From Phytophthora hibernalis (taxonomy: Eukaryota; Oomycota; Peronosporomycetes; Peronosporales; Peronosporaceae): a stretch of 64,000 nucleotides of DNA. Of this stretch, positions 19,832-30,897 are shown in pieces. The position numbers and the translations under genes are program-made. The notes under the pieces were generated by a model. The model worked only from the letters and a program-made list of their open reading frames with translations. It did not search any database and was not told where the DNA came from. Location: positions 186,001 to 250,000 of the forward strand of contig JAAKBF010000343.1 in assembly GCA_012656075.1 (NCBI GenBank). The letters run 5' to 3'. The first letter of the stretch is position 1. Every line of letters begins with the position of its first letter.

Positions 19832-21990
19832 CAAAAATATGATATGACGGCACGGTAAAAGTTGCGTCCGATTAAAGACACAACTGCACGTGTTCGTATC
19901 AATGTTGACCTATTACAAAACAAAAATCAATTGCAAGTCAGTCATCCCACATTAAAACAACTGCCTACGTAGTAGACTTACCGCATATTTCTGCTTTGAT
20001 TCATTGCTTTCCAGCGTTTGAAACGTAGCTACCATTCCACTTGCTTCCACATTGTAAACGGCATGTCGGCTAGCCTTGCACTGCTCCTCAACTAGAGTGC
20101 AGGCATGATGAGTGGCAATTCGGGCCAGCCGCACCATATCTTGGTCATACCGATTATTTACGCGATATCCGACCTTTGTAGCCTTGATTCTATATTTGTC
20201 TTCAGATGCCTGTTGCAAGAAGAGTAGCGTCTCGATGCATTCATCCACCGGCATGTGTCTGGTCAAGACGTCCTTGGCAGCCCCCCAGCTGGCCTCAAGC
20301 CTATTGTTGGTATTATTGTCCAGGTGAGGTATGTTCCCACGGAGAAATGTACACCAGTATTCTTTGCAGGGTAACCAATTAGACGACAGGTAGTCAACGA
20401 AACCTGGTTTGGCTCGGCAGAGCTCCTTTAAAGCATCCAAGTAGTGATTGAACGACGTCTCACTTGGCGCTCTGACCATCATCGTAATAATTGTTTTGAG
20501 ATGCAGCTTCTCAAAGTTTGAAAATCCATAGTCGCGCTTGCTGATTTCTCGTTTGAGATAATCGATAACGTGAAAGTGACACAAAAGAACCGTCGCCTCA
20601 GGAAACTCAGCTTCAAGCGTTGACAGCCCAGTAAAATCCATATCAATCACGATGACTTTCACATCACTCCAGGTCTTGTTGTTACGCTTGAATGCTGAGA
20701 TCGCGCTCTTCATGTTTTGTCGGGACTCTCTATCAATTAACGCGTGCTGTGCAAAAGCACCATTTCCGTACTTGTCGGTAACCATAAAACTGAAAAGTCG
20801 ATACCTGATACCATGCACAATGCACAATAAGCCACATCGTTAGTATACTATAGTTAGTATAGTATAGTTGGTATTCAATAGTTGGTATTTTTGGTAACTA
20901 TACCAACTCCCACTCCAACTCCCACCATCTCCCCACTACCACACCATATACCATACCAACTCTTGCTCAGTCTCATTACATTCTAAGCACTCACCTGTTG
21001 ATGTTGGTGCCATGCGTAGCATCAACACACATGACCTCTGGAAACAATCGTGCCATGCGTCTCATATGACATGTCTGAAAGGTAATGCAGCTGGTTAGTC
21101 GGGTAGAAACGCCGCGGAAAACATTGACAACGTTTCCTGGCCCCTCGCTGAAGTCCGGGAGCAACTCGGTGGCGCGAATATTGTCATCAGGAGACGTATA
21201 AGACTGACGACGCATTTCAGTCATTTGACGTCCTGCGAAAGAATCGGTTTGCCCGACACATCTTTTAAATAGCGGAGTATTTTCATTCGCTTGGCCCCAA
21301 CTGTATCATAAGAAATTGTTAGAATGGTAGAAATAACATATCACATTCGTCATAGGTCACATACCCTGCCACATCGTTCGGACAACACTGCGAGTCGCTG
21401 GCGAAGTAATTTTCCGAGTTTCAGCGTACGTGTTGAACACGTTTTGGTCAATCTTGTGGTTATGAGTGGAGTCGTGCGTTTTCACACGCACACAGAAGGC
21501 TCTGTCGGTATCTTCAAAAAGCAACGCATTAAGCTTTGCCTGACAATCAATGCGGCGTACAGTATGATTGGTACGGAGTCCATCTGATCGAGACTGGAAC
21601 CGCCTGGCGTGTGTGCAATTCCAGCTCTTTGTGTAGTATCCTAACGATTCATCCCAAAGTGTTGGCTGCGTTCGACGCTTTGCAGCTTGTTGTATACGAC
21701 TTCGGTTTCTAACTTTAATAGAATTGCTCGTCCGAAGTTTATACTCCTGGGATGTCTCGTGCTGATATCTGAACAAAGCATTAAAACAGAAGTTAAACTA
21801 CATGAACTATGAAATAACGAATTGTGGAATTATCGTGATCCTGTACCCGATGAACGCGGTTTCCATAGCGCTCCACGTGTCGAAGACCCCACTAAATGGA
21901 GTGCAGGGTACACATAGGTCTGGCTCAACCTCGGCCTCGCGTAAGTCAACATTTTCAGATTTGGGCGACGTAGGGGCGGTACAATGCTTT
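19832..21990 (-). pseudogene. MULE transposase: FAR1-like finger, DDE core and SWIM finger
   Basis: Exons with GT..AG introns: to 21847; 21768-21365; 21300-20995; 20804-19982; from 19909. The introns are 78, 64, 190 and 72 nt. The N-terminus has CTHARRF, RRIDCQAKLNA and HDSTHNHKID, a C..C..H..H zinc module. The core has the first Asp in CVDATHGTN (about 21005), the second in VIVIDMDFTG (about 20644) followed by LLCHFHV (the C-x2-H of MULEs), and the Glu in NNRLEASWG (about 20296). The SWIM motif CSC-x(n)-CRH lies at about 19880, directly after the last intron. One frame change near 21230 separates LSQDVK from MTEMRRQ. No start codon is certain in exon 1. It cuts and pastes DNA in the nucleus if intact. 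Confidence 0.85.
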
Positions 21991-21999
21991 TGTTTCTTG

Positions 22000-23380
22000 A
22001 CTAGATGTTGCGTGAATGTTGAACTAGCACGCCACAGGCAACACGCAGCTTTTGGACTAGTTCTCGCTATATATTAGTGACTAGCCGCGTGCCGCCGCTA
22101 CGCGGCGGTTTACTTTATTAGTTAAGTCTGGGGGAGCGCAACCGTTCCACTCGCAGGGGCTCGCTGAACTACTCACCAAAATAAATTACTTAAGGAAAGT
22201 ATTGGGCGGGCCTTTCGGTCCCGCAAATCACGGGGAAGGGCGCGGCCTTCGCTTCGCTCGGACGCTTTATAGCCAATCAGGAGCCGCCTTCGCTTACGCT
22301 CGGCAGCCGCCACGCCCGAACTGACCGGTTCGTCTACTACTTGTACTAGATTGGAGTGAGTTTGGCTCATGTCAATGTCGGGATCTCTAAAGTTAGCAAG
22401 TTGAAGTTGCATTATGAGAGGAATCAGACCAAAAGCAAAAATTGACATGTAATTTTGTCAGTTCTTGGGGCTTGTTAGATTTGGAGATGAGCTGTTGAGT
22501 TGTTGATTTTGTGTGATTTTTGCAAGCAGCTAGCTCGTACCCAGTACGTATCTGAACATGCTCAAAGAAAACATGACTGGGACTCTGTGGAGTACATCCA
22601 CATCGCGACGTCTACTTCAAGCCGGGTGGGTGGTTCTGTTGTCCGGCAGAATTATACATTTTCCACGCAAACTAGGAAGATGCTGTCAACTGGCAGCCCC
22701 TCCGTGGATCTGTATCAACCTGAGTATCTTCCACGATGAAACCTAAATACAATTTACCGCTCCTCATGTTTGTCTCCTACGCTGGACCACCACGAATTTA
22801 GAACTCATTCTTCTAAAAAGTATTACAACATTTGGCATGGAAGCTAGGACCGGTAACTTCCAAAGGGCGGGCTTTAGCCTCCGCAAACGCGGCGAAAGCA
22901 ACTCACCACCATTTCATTCGCCCGGCGCTAGCGCACGGCCTTGTGTGAGATGCTTCAGGTCCCGGCATCGGCGACGGCAGCACCAGAATTTGGACGAAAT
23001 TTAAGTTGGTCACAAAAAGGTATCCTAAGCTTAACCGAATTCGGGCCAAATCACAAATTAGGTAAGCTTATTCGGTTTGTGATTTGCGGATTTGCGCCAA
23101 GGCCCAAAAACAAAAATTCTGTGGACAACAACAGGACGCCTCAAGACCAGCGTTGGAAAAATTCCTGTTTAATCGATTTGAGTGGGGTATCAATTCAAGC
23201 GGGGGCTGGATGGAATAAAGGTAAAATTGTCGCCTAACCCTATTATCAATTCAATTAATTGACACGCAATTCAAATTGTAATTGCCACTCGTAGTGAGTG
23301 GTGCGGGGATTCATCAGTAAGAACTTCCTCCGCCGGAGCGGGTCGGTCGCTCATCGGGCGGCCTTTTTCGCAGGAGCTTG
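22000..23380. other. Non-coding GC-island DNA; possible Helitron-like terminus
   Basis: TCTCGCTATATATTAG at about 22063 followed by CCGCGTGCCGCCGCTACGCGG resembles the TC-starting 5' ends of Helitrons. At 22923 the palindromic GGCGCTAGCGCACGGCCT occurs, and it recurs near 63252. No Rep-helicase gene is present. A short plus frame at 22500-22739 contains CDFCKQLARTQYVSEHAQRKH-like C2H2 spacing, cut short and unassigned. At about 23105-23150 a short piece similar to the start of the HA-repeat gene (CTGTGGAC, CAGGACGCCTC) is seen. Confidence 0.35.
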
Positions 23381-23382
23381 CG

Positions 23383-23559
23383 ACGAGGTCGACTGAAGGC
23401 GAATTCTTGGTCGAGACCGTGTGGGCAAAGCGCTGGGTGAACGCAGAGGTTTTCTACTTGATTCAGTGGGAGGGCCACAATCTGACGTGGGAGCCCGCCA
23501 GCAATCTGTCATGGCACCTCCAGTCCAGGTTCGAGATCACCAATGTGAACTCGGTGTAG
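23383..23559 (+). pseudogene. Chromodomain fragment of a chromovirus-type Gypsy integrase
   Basis: The frame ending in TAG at 23557-23559 reads EFLVETVWAKRW, VFYLIQWEGHNLTWEPASNL, the chromodomain pattern (hydrophobic-x-E, two aromatics flanking WEG, TWEP). Such domains end Gypsy integrases and direct insertion to heterochromatin. No integrase core is next to it, so this is an isolated relic. Confidence 0.75.
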
Positions 23560-23767
23560 GTCTATCAATCTACTCGCGGCCGGCGTCGTTCACCGCCGCG
23601 GGTGACACCAGAGCCAACACGTAGGAGTGCTCGCCTAGAGGCGGCTCGCAGGGCGTGAGCAGTGATACTGTAGCGATTTTAGGCTTTCATCGCTGGTTGG
23701 TCAGCTCGGCTCTGGTCGGATGGTTTATTTGATTTGACCCAAAAATTCCCCAATCGCATGTCGTGGC

Positions 23768-25037
23768 GTGGTTGGTTTGTTACGTTATAAAGGTTTCAAC
23801 CATCAGTTGAAAAACCCAATGCCAACGCTGCTCAAGACGCCCTTGCTCGGCCGTCGCCCCGCCCTAGCGCGTTGCCTCCTCACGACACAAGCAGGTGACG
23901 AACACGACGGAGCTGAGGTCATTCACCACTCGACCAGAATATGGGCGAACAAGTTCTTCCCCGCTCTCCGAACGTACATGGAACTGAATGGCAACACCCT
24001 GGTGCCTCGGGCTATTGTCGTTCCAAGTGATGACTCGCTCTGGCCCAAAGTGGCGTGGGGCTACAGACTCGGAAACGCGGTGAGCGACTTGAGGACGAAG
24101 CTTCAAACTGGAAGACGATCTCGAGAAGCTCAACTTTGTCCAAGATGTGAGCCAATATCACTGGGATGCGGTGATTATGCCCTCTCTAAGGCGCTTTTAC
24201 GAGCTCAAGGGCCACACAGACGTACCTATCCGTTTTGTTATCCCTATGGGGGATAAGATGTGGCCCAATCAGGCGTGGGGGTGGTCACTTGGACACAGTG
24301 TCGCCAGTATTCGAGGTAAACATTCGTACGCGGACCAAGTTGCTGTGTCGAAGGAAGAGCTTCATGGAATGGACTTTTGCTTCGGACACCTATGAAAGAG
24401 ATTGGACTGAGAAAGTTTTACCGGCGCTGGGGGTGTTTCGTCAAGTGTTTGACCATTGTATTGTAAAAAACGTTTGTTGTTCCTGCTGAGCTCCCATGGC
24501 CGGAGAAGGCGAGGGAATTTCTCTTGGTCGCACTTCCAACAACATTCGATGTGGTCGAGCCTTCGTAAACCAATCGATGCGTGATAAGGAGCTTCTTGAT
24601 TCTCTGGACTTTGTTTGGGATAAAAGTGGATCAGTGTGGAAGGAGCGCATCGTGCCAACATTGAAGACTTTCGGGGCACAAAATGGACACTGCAAGATTT
24701 ACTGCAATATTTGTTGTGCCGTCACATGTTCCTTGGCCAAAGAGTGCGTGGTCGCAGAATGTCGAGTGATACTCTACCGGATGAGGAAGAAGGGCTCGTA
24801 TTTTCGTACTTCGGCCGCGAAGCCGACATGTTGGACGCGTTAGGACTCAATATGAGACTGTCGTCTGAAGCATTTGGCAAGTATGTGGCGCCGTTGCTGG
24901 ATACTGACTCGACCGTGACCGGAGACCGATACATTCCAGACGATTTTGTCATCCCGTCGGAAGTTCCGTGGCCTGAAAAGATGTGGGGCGTTCATCTGGG
25001 CGTCATCGTAGTGCGCAATGCTCAGCATACGACTTAA
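23768..25037 (+). pseudogene. HA-repeat protein, copy B, full length with frameshifts
   Basis: All five repeats are present. Presequence-like LLKTPLLGRRPALARCLLT is followed by WANKFFPALRTYMELNG (1), YHWDAVIMPSLRRFYELKGH (2), RDWTEKVLPALGVFRQVFDH (3), SVWKERIVPTLKTFGAQNGH (4) and AFGKYVAPLLDTDSTVTG (5), ending at TAA 25035-25037. Frame changes occur near 24105, 24390, 24475 and 24690. Each repeat has a WP-x(3)-WG-x(2)-LG core after FVVP/FVIP. Spacing and length suggest an original protein of about 425 residues. The first 20-30 residues would suit import into mitochondria. The downstream flank matches that of copy C, not that of A and D. Confidence 0.82.
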
Positions 25038-25370
25038 TAAAACGTTGAACAACAAAAATGGAAGAAGTTCTTCTTTTCGACACCGCTGCCGGACGACGTT
25101 GGCCTCTGATGCACTCTTTAGTATGTTGGCTCATTTATATGGGTAGTTGACTACCACAGCTCATTGCTGTCACCCAAACTACAACGGATCGTTGGTCGGA
25201 CGGACACAACGCAGCATCTTATTTAACCACCCTCCCTAAACGCCCAGTTTGTTTGCCGCTTCTCCAGAACTGTCCAGTTCGCATTCCACACGCTAATTTA
25301 CCTAGTGACATTAATGCACTTCACTGAAAAACTAAGTAACGTTAAACTAAACACCGGACTGTGCATTTTA

Positions 25371-26045
25371 CTACAGTTCTTTGCTGCAATACCCATTTCT
25401 CAGTACTAACGTTACTTCGCTTTGGTCGCCTTCTTCGCAATAATACCATGATGCGTTAACAGCCTCGACGATGTTGAGCTCAGGATTTTGACAAGCGGCA
25501 ATCCTCAACTCACAGTGCTTCGAGTACTTGACACCGTCCGAACCGCACGCAGGAAGATTGATATTGGGGGCAATCCGATGCGCACTTCGTATTGGGCGAC
25601 GAGTCATGACTACGATGGCACCGTCGGAGCATTCGTCGTACTGATTGCCAATGCCGCCAGCGGAAATTTTTTGCCTCCCTTCTAGTCAATTTGGTTGGGG
25701 ACGAGCTGTCACCGCTGGCCGAGTCGTCCGCGATGTTGATCTCTCCCGAGGCGTTGCGCCCTCAACAGAAACAAGGCCAGTAATGGAGGCGCTTCCGCTG
25801 TGTTCGCCAGCAGAGTCATTGTTGTCATTGTCGCTTGCGAAATTGTCCCCATAAAACGGCACCAAAAACGGCTTACCATACAGCCTCTGGTACTGCTCTA
25901 GGACATCAACATCTTTCTTCTTGTGTTTGCACTTGGCGCGCTGCATTTGGCACGCGTTTGTCCATTCTCGTCGATCACAGGCTTCATCACGGCAAGGCAG
26001 ACATCGGGACAAAACGAATCGGAGACACTAAACGTCGATGCTTCA
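25371..26045 (-). pseudogene. Two-domain Kazal-type serine protease inhibitor, frameshifted
   Basis: The minus strand carries two Kazal-like segments. The distal one reads CPDVCLAVMKPV and, after a frame change, ACQMQRAKCKHKKKD. The proximal one reads KCASDCPQYQSSC in one frame and ACGSDGVKYSKHCELRIAAC, then QNPELNI, in the next. CGSDGxxYxxxCxLxxAxC is the Kazal signature of oomycete extracellular protease inhibitors, which block plant apoplastic proteases. Two frame changes and a TAG between domains (25686-25688) disable it. No signal peptide was found upstream. It is a decayed member of a host-interaction family; no activity is expected. Confidence 0.8.
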
Positions 26046-26102
26046 GCTGAGGAGGAAGTGAAGCCCGACATTCCGCTGGGGATCCACTAGTCATAAATGG
26101 GT

Positions 26103-26438
26103 TCACAGCATGGACAGTGATGGACGCAGCAAACAGCAAGGGCGACTGTAACCTTCATTTACACTTTGGCAGTCAAGAGCTGGACCGTCTTCAAATTCAG
26201 CAATGAGAGGGATTGCTGAATACATCCAATGATTAACTTGTTGCGTTTTTGGGAAGGCTTGGGTAAGGCGACAAAAAGTGACCGACCAGCGATCCGTTGT
26301 AGTTTGCGTGACAGCAGCGTTAATGAGCTCTGGTAGGCAACAACCGGTACCCGTAAAAATCCTACGGCATACTAAAGAGAGACGAACGTCGTCCAGCGGT
26401 GTCGAAAAGAAGAACTTCTCCAATTGTTCTCCTTTCTA
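26103..26438. repeat. Downstream flank of copy C, shared with copy B
   Basis: On the minus strand, TTCTTCTTTTCGACACCGCTG and CAAACTACAACGGATCG recur in the flank of copy B (25065-25200), with small gaps. No gene is recognised. It shows that B and C came from one duplicated segment. Confidence 0.65.
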
Positions 26439-27625
26439 TTAAACCACATGATGAGCATTGCGCGCTACAATGACCCCCAGATGCACATCCCCATCTTTTC
26501 CCACCATGAAGCTTCCGACGGGATGACAAAGTCGTCTGGAACGTATCGGTCACGGTCGTGTACGTATTTAGCAACGGCGCCACGTACTTACCAAATACTT
26601 CAGGCGACAGCTTCATATCGAGATCCAAAGCATCCAACAAGGCGGCGTCGCGACCCAAATGCGAAAAAATCGATCCCTTTTTCCTGATATCGTAGAGTTT
26701 GCTTCCGATATGCTGCCCCACGTACTCTGGCCAAGGACCATGTGACGACACAACAAAGCTTGACGGAATCTTGCAGGTTCCATTTTGTGCCACGACAGTC
26801 TTCAATGTTGGCACGATGCGCTCCTTCCACACCGAGCCACGAAAATTCCATGCGAAATCCTCAGCATCGATAGGCGTCTTATCACGTTTCGATTGTTTTG
26901 CGAATATTCGACCCAATTGACAACAACTTCGAGGCGCATTTCCCACGCTCTCTCCAGTCAGGGGGTCAGCAGGAACAGGAAACGATTGTTCGACGATGCA
27001 ATGATCAAACACTTGACGAAACACCCCCAGCGCCGGTAAAACTTTCTCAGTCCAATCTCTTTCATAGGTGTCCGTGCAGCAGAAGTCCATTCCATCAGGC
27101 TCTTCCTTCGGCACGGCAACTTGGTCTGCGTACGAATGTTTACCTCGAATACTGGCGACACTGTGTCCAAGTGACGACCCCACGCCTAATTGGGCTTATC
27201 CGTAGGGACAACAAAATAAAGTATGTCTGTGTGGCCCTTAAGCTGGTAGAAGAGAGCATAACCACTCATCCCAGTGATATTGGCTTACACCTTGGGCAAA
27301 GTTGTGTTCTTGGAGTTTCTCCAATGTAGTAGGTAAATCTCTTTTCTGAAGCTAGTTTCTGCCTCAGGTGGCTCACTGCCTTTCCGAGCCTGTAGCCCCA
27401 CGTCACTTTGGGCCAGGGCGCGTCACTTGGGACGACAAAAATATAAGGCACCAGAGTGTTGCCATTCAGTTCCATGTATGTTCGGAGAGCGGGGAAAAAC
27501 TTGTTCGCCCATCGGCTGGTCAAATGGTGAATGGCCTCAGCTCCGTCATATTCGTCACCTCTTTGTGTCGTGAGGAGGCAACGCGCTACCGGTAGTGCGG
27601 GGCGACGGCTGAGCAAGGGTGTCTT
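26439..27625 (-). pseudogene. HA-repeat protein, copy C, split by Copia-1
   Basis: Runs from LLSRRPALPVARCLLTTQ at the Copia junction to TAA at 26441-26439. All five repeats are recognisable (YMELNGNTLVPYIFVVPS; SLGHSVASIRGKHSYAD; RDWTEKVLPALGVFRQV; SVWKERIVPTLKTVVAQNG; LSPEVFGKYVAPLLNTY). Frame changes occur near 27290, 26960, 26770 and 26520. Copia-1 inserted within the codons for the presequence (KTPLL); the GTCTT target duplication is at 27621-27625 and 33248-33252. Beyond it, the short match GCCTTCAAGAC at 33248 on is all that remains of the 5' end. Confidence 0.82.
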
Positions 27626-28055
27626 TACGAGACACTAAGTGCTGCCATTGGTCACTTGGGTTGCTTCTATGAGGGGATATGGATATGAATCATGCTTGTT
27701 GAATGTCCGAGAGTGGTGGTTGAGGTCTTTTGACCATGTAGCTTTGACTATGAGGGAGAAGAAAGAGAGTTCTTGCGAGCGAGACCTGTGGGTTTCTAAG
27801 AACTGCTCCTGCATGCGTGCAGCTTCCTTTTATGGCTGCGGCCAGTATAGTCAAGCGAAGACAATGGGGTTTATCGCTCGAGGTGCTTTCCCCTTACAAC
27901 AACACTAAAACAACAATCATAAAATTGATTTTCTCTCGAACTACGCACTTCGTTTTTCTACTTTTGACTTTTAGTTGGAACTCGGGAACTCTTGTTCACC
28001 TCGTCACTAAGTATTCCACATACGAAGTGCTGCGAGTGCGACCACGCATATCGTA
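27626..28055 (+). repeat. Copia-1 left LTR (430 bp)
   Basis: Differs from the right LTR at about nine positions, including single-base indels in homopolymers. It begins TACGAGACAC and ends with GTA at 28055. Confidence 0.93.
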
Positions 28056-28067
28056 GGTTATGAGCCC
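28056..28067 (+). other. Copia-1 primer binding site of half-tRNA type
   Basis: GGTTATGAGCCC abuts the LTR. Its complement GGGCTCATAACC is the anticodon arm, with CAT, of initiator tRNA-Met. Drosophila copia and yeast Ty5 prime from this internal half-tRNA site rather than from the CCA end. Confidence 0.7.
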
Positions 28068-28156
28068 AAGTGGTTTGTGTGTGGATTTAAGAGCTGAACA
28101 AGGAGCAGAATGGATTTTGGAGCTTTCCGGGTCGTGGCAATCGTGGCCAACAACAA

Positions 28157-29070
28157 GTGCAACAACAAGATCAAGTACCGCAAAGGCAGGCGATGCGGAA
28201 AGTGGTTACGGCTACTAAAGCACCGAAGTATGATGCTGATGGCGGTTTTGATTTGTATCGAGCAAGATTAGAATCGTATCTATGGCAGCGAGACTGCTGG
28301 GATGTTGTGATTGGGACTGAAGGCCCTAATGCTCAGGATGAAGACAGACAACGGACCTATGAAGAGCGGATTTTTTTGCGCGAGACGCATTGCTCTTTGG
28401 CCTTCTCCCGAAGGATGCGAAGAAAGTCTGCAGGTTTGTTCGTGTGAGCGAAATGTGGACCGCTTTCGAGCGAGATAAGACAAGACGAGATTTCGCTAAT
28501 AGTATTCGTATTCGTGCTAAATTGTATGGTGCGAAGTATGATAAGGAATGAAAATGGATAAATACCTGGAGGATCTGGAAGATTATCGTCGCCAGCTTGA
28601 TAATATGAATGATGTTATTAATGATGCGGACATGGCAAGCATCATTTTGAAAGGGGTGGAAGGAACCCACCGGAATGTCGTAAGAATGTTCAATCGGGAT
28701 GAAAACCCTCCTGATCTTGAACGAGTTTTGAATACGTTGCGCAGTGAAGCCGAAATGGATGAAGCTCAGGAAGAGCAGAATGGCTTCACCAAGAAAAAGA
28801 AGGAGGAAGGCGGCAAAATGATCGGGTCAGTCAAGGAAAGAACCTTGGCAAGGCAAGAAGAAACATAAAGTTGGTCCAGGGAAGAAGGCTCAGGGAGGTG
28901 GCGCGTGGAAAGAGACGCGTGAATGTCATTATTGTCATAAGGTTGGTCACTTGCAGGCGAATTGTAAGAAACGCATCGCCGATGAAAAGAAGAAGAAAAA
29001 CGATCAAAGTGATGACGATGATGACAGTGCGACTGGTGTACAGCCCATGAAGAGCGGTTTAAAGAATTAA
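28157..29070 (+). pseudogene. Copia-1 Gag with zinc knuckle
   Basis: Pieces in three frames: LYRARLESYLWQRDCWDV (about 28250), YLEDLEDYRRQLDNMND and ILKGVEGTHRNVVRMF (28560-28690), and a complete CCHC knuckle CHYCHKVGHLQANC (about 28925), followed by an acidic tail (DDDDDS) and a stop near 29070. The LxxYLxxLxxYRxxL pattern matches UBN2/gag-polypeptide regions of Copia. Frame changes occur near 28440, 28550 and 28850. Confidence 0.8.
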
Positions 29071-29089
29071 AAGAGTCGTAAGATTGGCT

Positions 29090-30375
29090 TCATGGGTCGA
29101 TGGACGAAACCCTCCGGTACTATTGGTATGATGAGATGTTCTAGTGCTACTGAAGCATCGACACAAATTTTGACTTGTTCGTCGAATTTTCTCAAGAATG
29201 GATGCTGGGCACCGCTACAGACGTGCATGTGTGCACAAGTGCAGATTCATTTCAGCATGAATTGCATGACGACGACAAGTATTTTAATGACTGGAAAGGG
29301 ATAGTGCCAGAGCCGAGGGAATTGGTTTGGTACAAATTCGGACAATGAACGCATTGGATCCAGATAGTACTGGGTTTGTGTTGAGCTTGGAGGAAACACG
29401 TTTTTCTCCTAATGGACCCACTAATCTCCTAAGCCAGGAACTTCTTGAACAAAATGGTTGGATCCTCCATTCCGTTTACACGTTTGCCAGCGGATAGAGT
29501 TACCTATTTTACAAATGATATTTACGAAGGTGTGAAGCTGGTGTTCAGAAAGAGAAATGGGCATTACTGGTTGGATGCGTCTCCAGTTCTGTCAAATTCT
29601 GCCGTGTGCGCAATATCGTCGACTCCAAAGGCAAACAAGTTGCTGATGTGGCATATGCGTTTTGCTCATCAGAACGTGGGAGCTTTGAAGAGGATGGTTG
29701 AGATGGAAATGGTGGATGGCATGATGGCGCTCACCTTGAATGATTTTAAAGGGAGTTTCGTTGTATCGCTTGCCAGCGTGCGAAGCAAAACGAATGTCCT
29801 ACAAACGCCAGCTAGGAATAAGGCAAACCGAGTGCTATGCGCGCCTAATGTCTGATGTGTGTCACGTTGGTGTGATGACTCCTGGAGGTAATCTTTACTT
29901 TCAACTTATTCAAGATGAGGCGTCTCGGTATAAGTGGTGTTTCTTGCTGGAGGAAAAGAGCGAAGCACAAGAGAACGTAATGAAATTGATTTTACGTCTG
30001 GAAAAGGAGCATTCGATCAAAGTTTTTCGTGTGACCAGGAAAGGAGTTTTTAACAAGACTTTAACTTCTTTTCTCACGTTGCATGACATCGAATTGCTGA
30101 CGACCAATGCTTACACACCAGAAGAAAACTGTTTAATGGAAAAACTGAATGGTAGTTTGAGGAACAAGATGCGGGCAATTAACGAAGCGGCTGGATTACC
30201 GCATTGTCTGTGGGGTGAAGTACTTGGCTACGTTGTAAATGTTGACAATATGAGTGCGACCAAGGCCTTAAATGGTATTACCCCGTACGAGAAGTTGTTT
30301 GGAAGCAAGCCGGATGTGCATGATCTGCACGTGTGTGGTCGGTCGTTTTCATTTAATCCCAAAGAAGAAGCGTAA
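29090..30375 (+). pseudogene. Copia-1 protease remnant and integrase
   Basis: The protease region (about 29170-29260) reads EWMLGTATDVHVC, with Gly where the catalytic Asp should be. The GAG-pre-integrase module follows (MWHMRFAHQNVGALKRMVE; its CxxC lies in the next frame), then the integrase core with the first Asp in SDVCHVGVM. The usual SDNGxEF is replaced by VTRKGVF, and the Glu region is PEENCLMEKLNGSL. A change of frame near 29750 separates the zinc module from the core. Two catalytic acids are therefore lost. Confidence 0.8.
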
Positions 30376-30897
30376 GAGCAAGCTGCAAATGCGATCGGAT
30401 CCCACGATTTTTCTCGGGTATGCCAAGACATCGCTAGGGTACCGTATTTTGGACTTGTCTACGGGAAATTTGATAGAGCGCCGTGATGTGTTTTTTCGTG
30501 AAGACATGGCAGCTGATCCCAATTACGTGAGAGACTTAATTGAAAAGCGGTACTTTGGGGAGGCAATTGATTTGCCTGATCACATCGATTTCGTGTCATT
30601 TCCTGTAAGTCGTGTGCATCTATCATTAAACGAGCGTGATGAGGGGTATGAGGATGCTCACTCCGTTGGTTCTCCTGCAATAAATGACGATGATGAAGAT
30701 GCCTTCTACGATACAAATGATGGTTTGACTGATTCATTTGTGGATAATGAGGTCGAAGAGGACGATAGTAGCAGTGATGACAGCGATGATTATGGCAGCG
30801 ATAACGACTTCAGTGGGAGTGGAGTTGAGGAGATGGAAGACGATATCACTGCCCATCCTATCGCAGAAAATAATGAAGTCGGTGAAATACTACGGGT

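Larger units (their letters stand above)
17776..21990 (-). mobile_element. Mutator-like element (MULE) carrying a Ulp1-type protease
   Basis: The minus strand encodes, in order, a FAR1/WRKY-GCM1-like zinc finger, a MULE transposase with DDE residues, a SWIM zinc finger, a long linker, and a C48 (Ulp1) peptidase, split by at least four short GT..AG introns. Transposase plus Ulp1 on one element is known from plant Kaonashi-type MULEs; here the parts are collinear over 4.2 kb. Terminal inverted repeats and a target duplication were not identified, so the outer limits are only the coding limits. There are frame changes near 21230, 19170 and 18300. Confidence 0.8.

Noticed and set aside
19041..19847. 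268-residue plus-strand frame
   Set aside because: Antisense to the MULE linker; the minus strand continues from a SWIM finger across a consensus intron.
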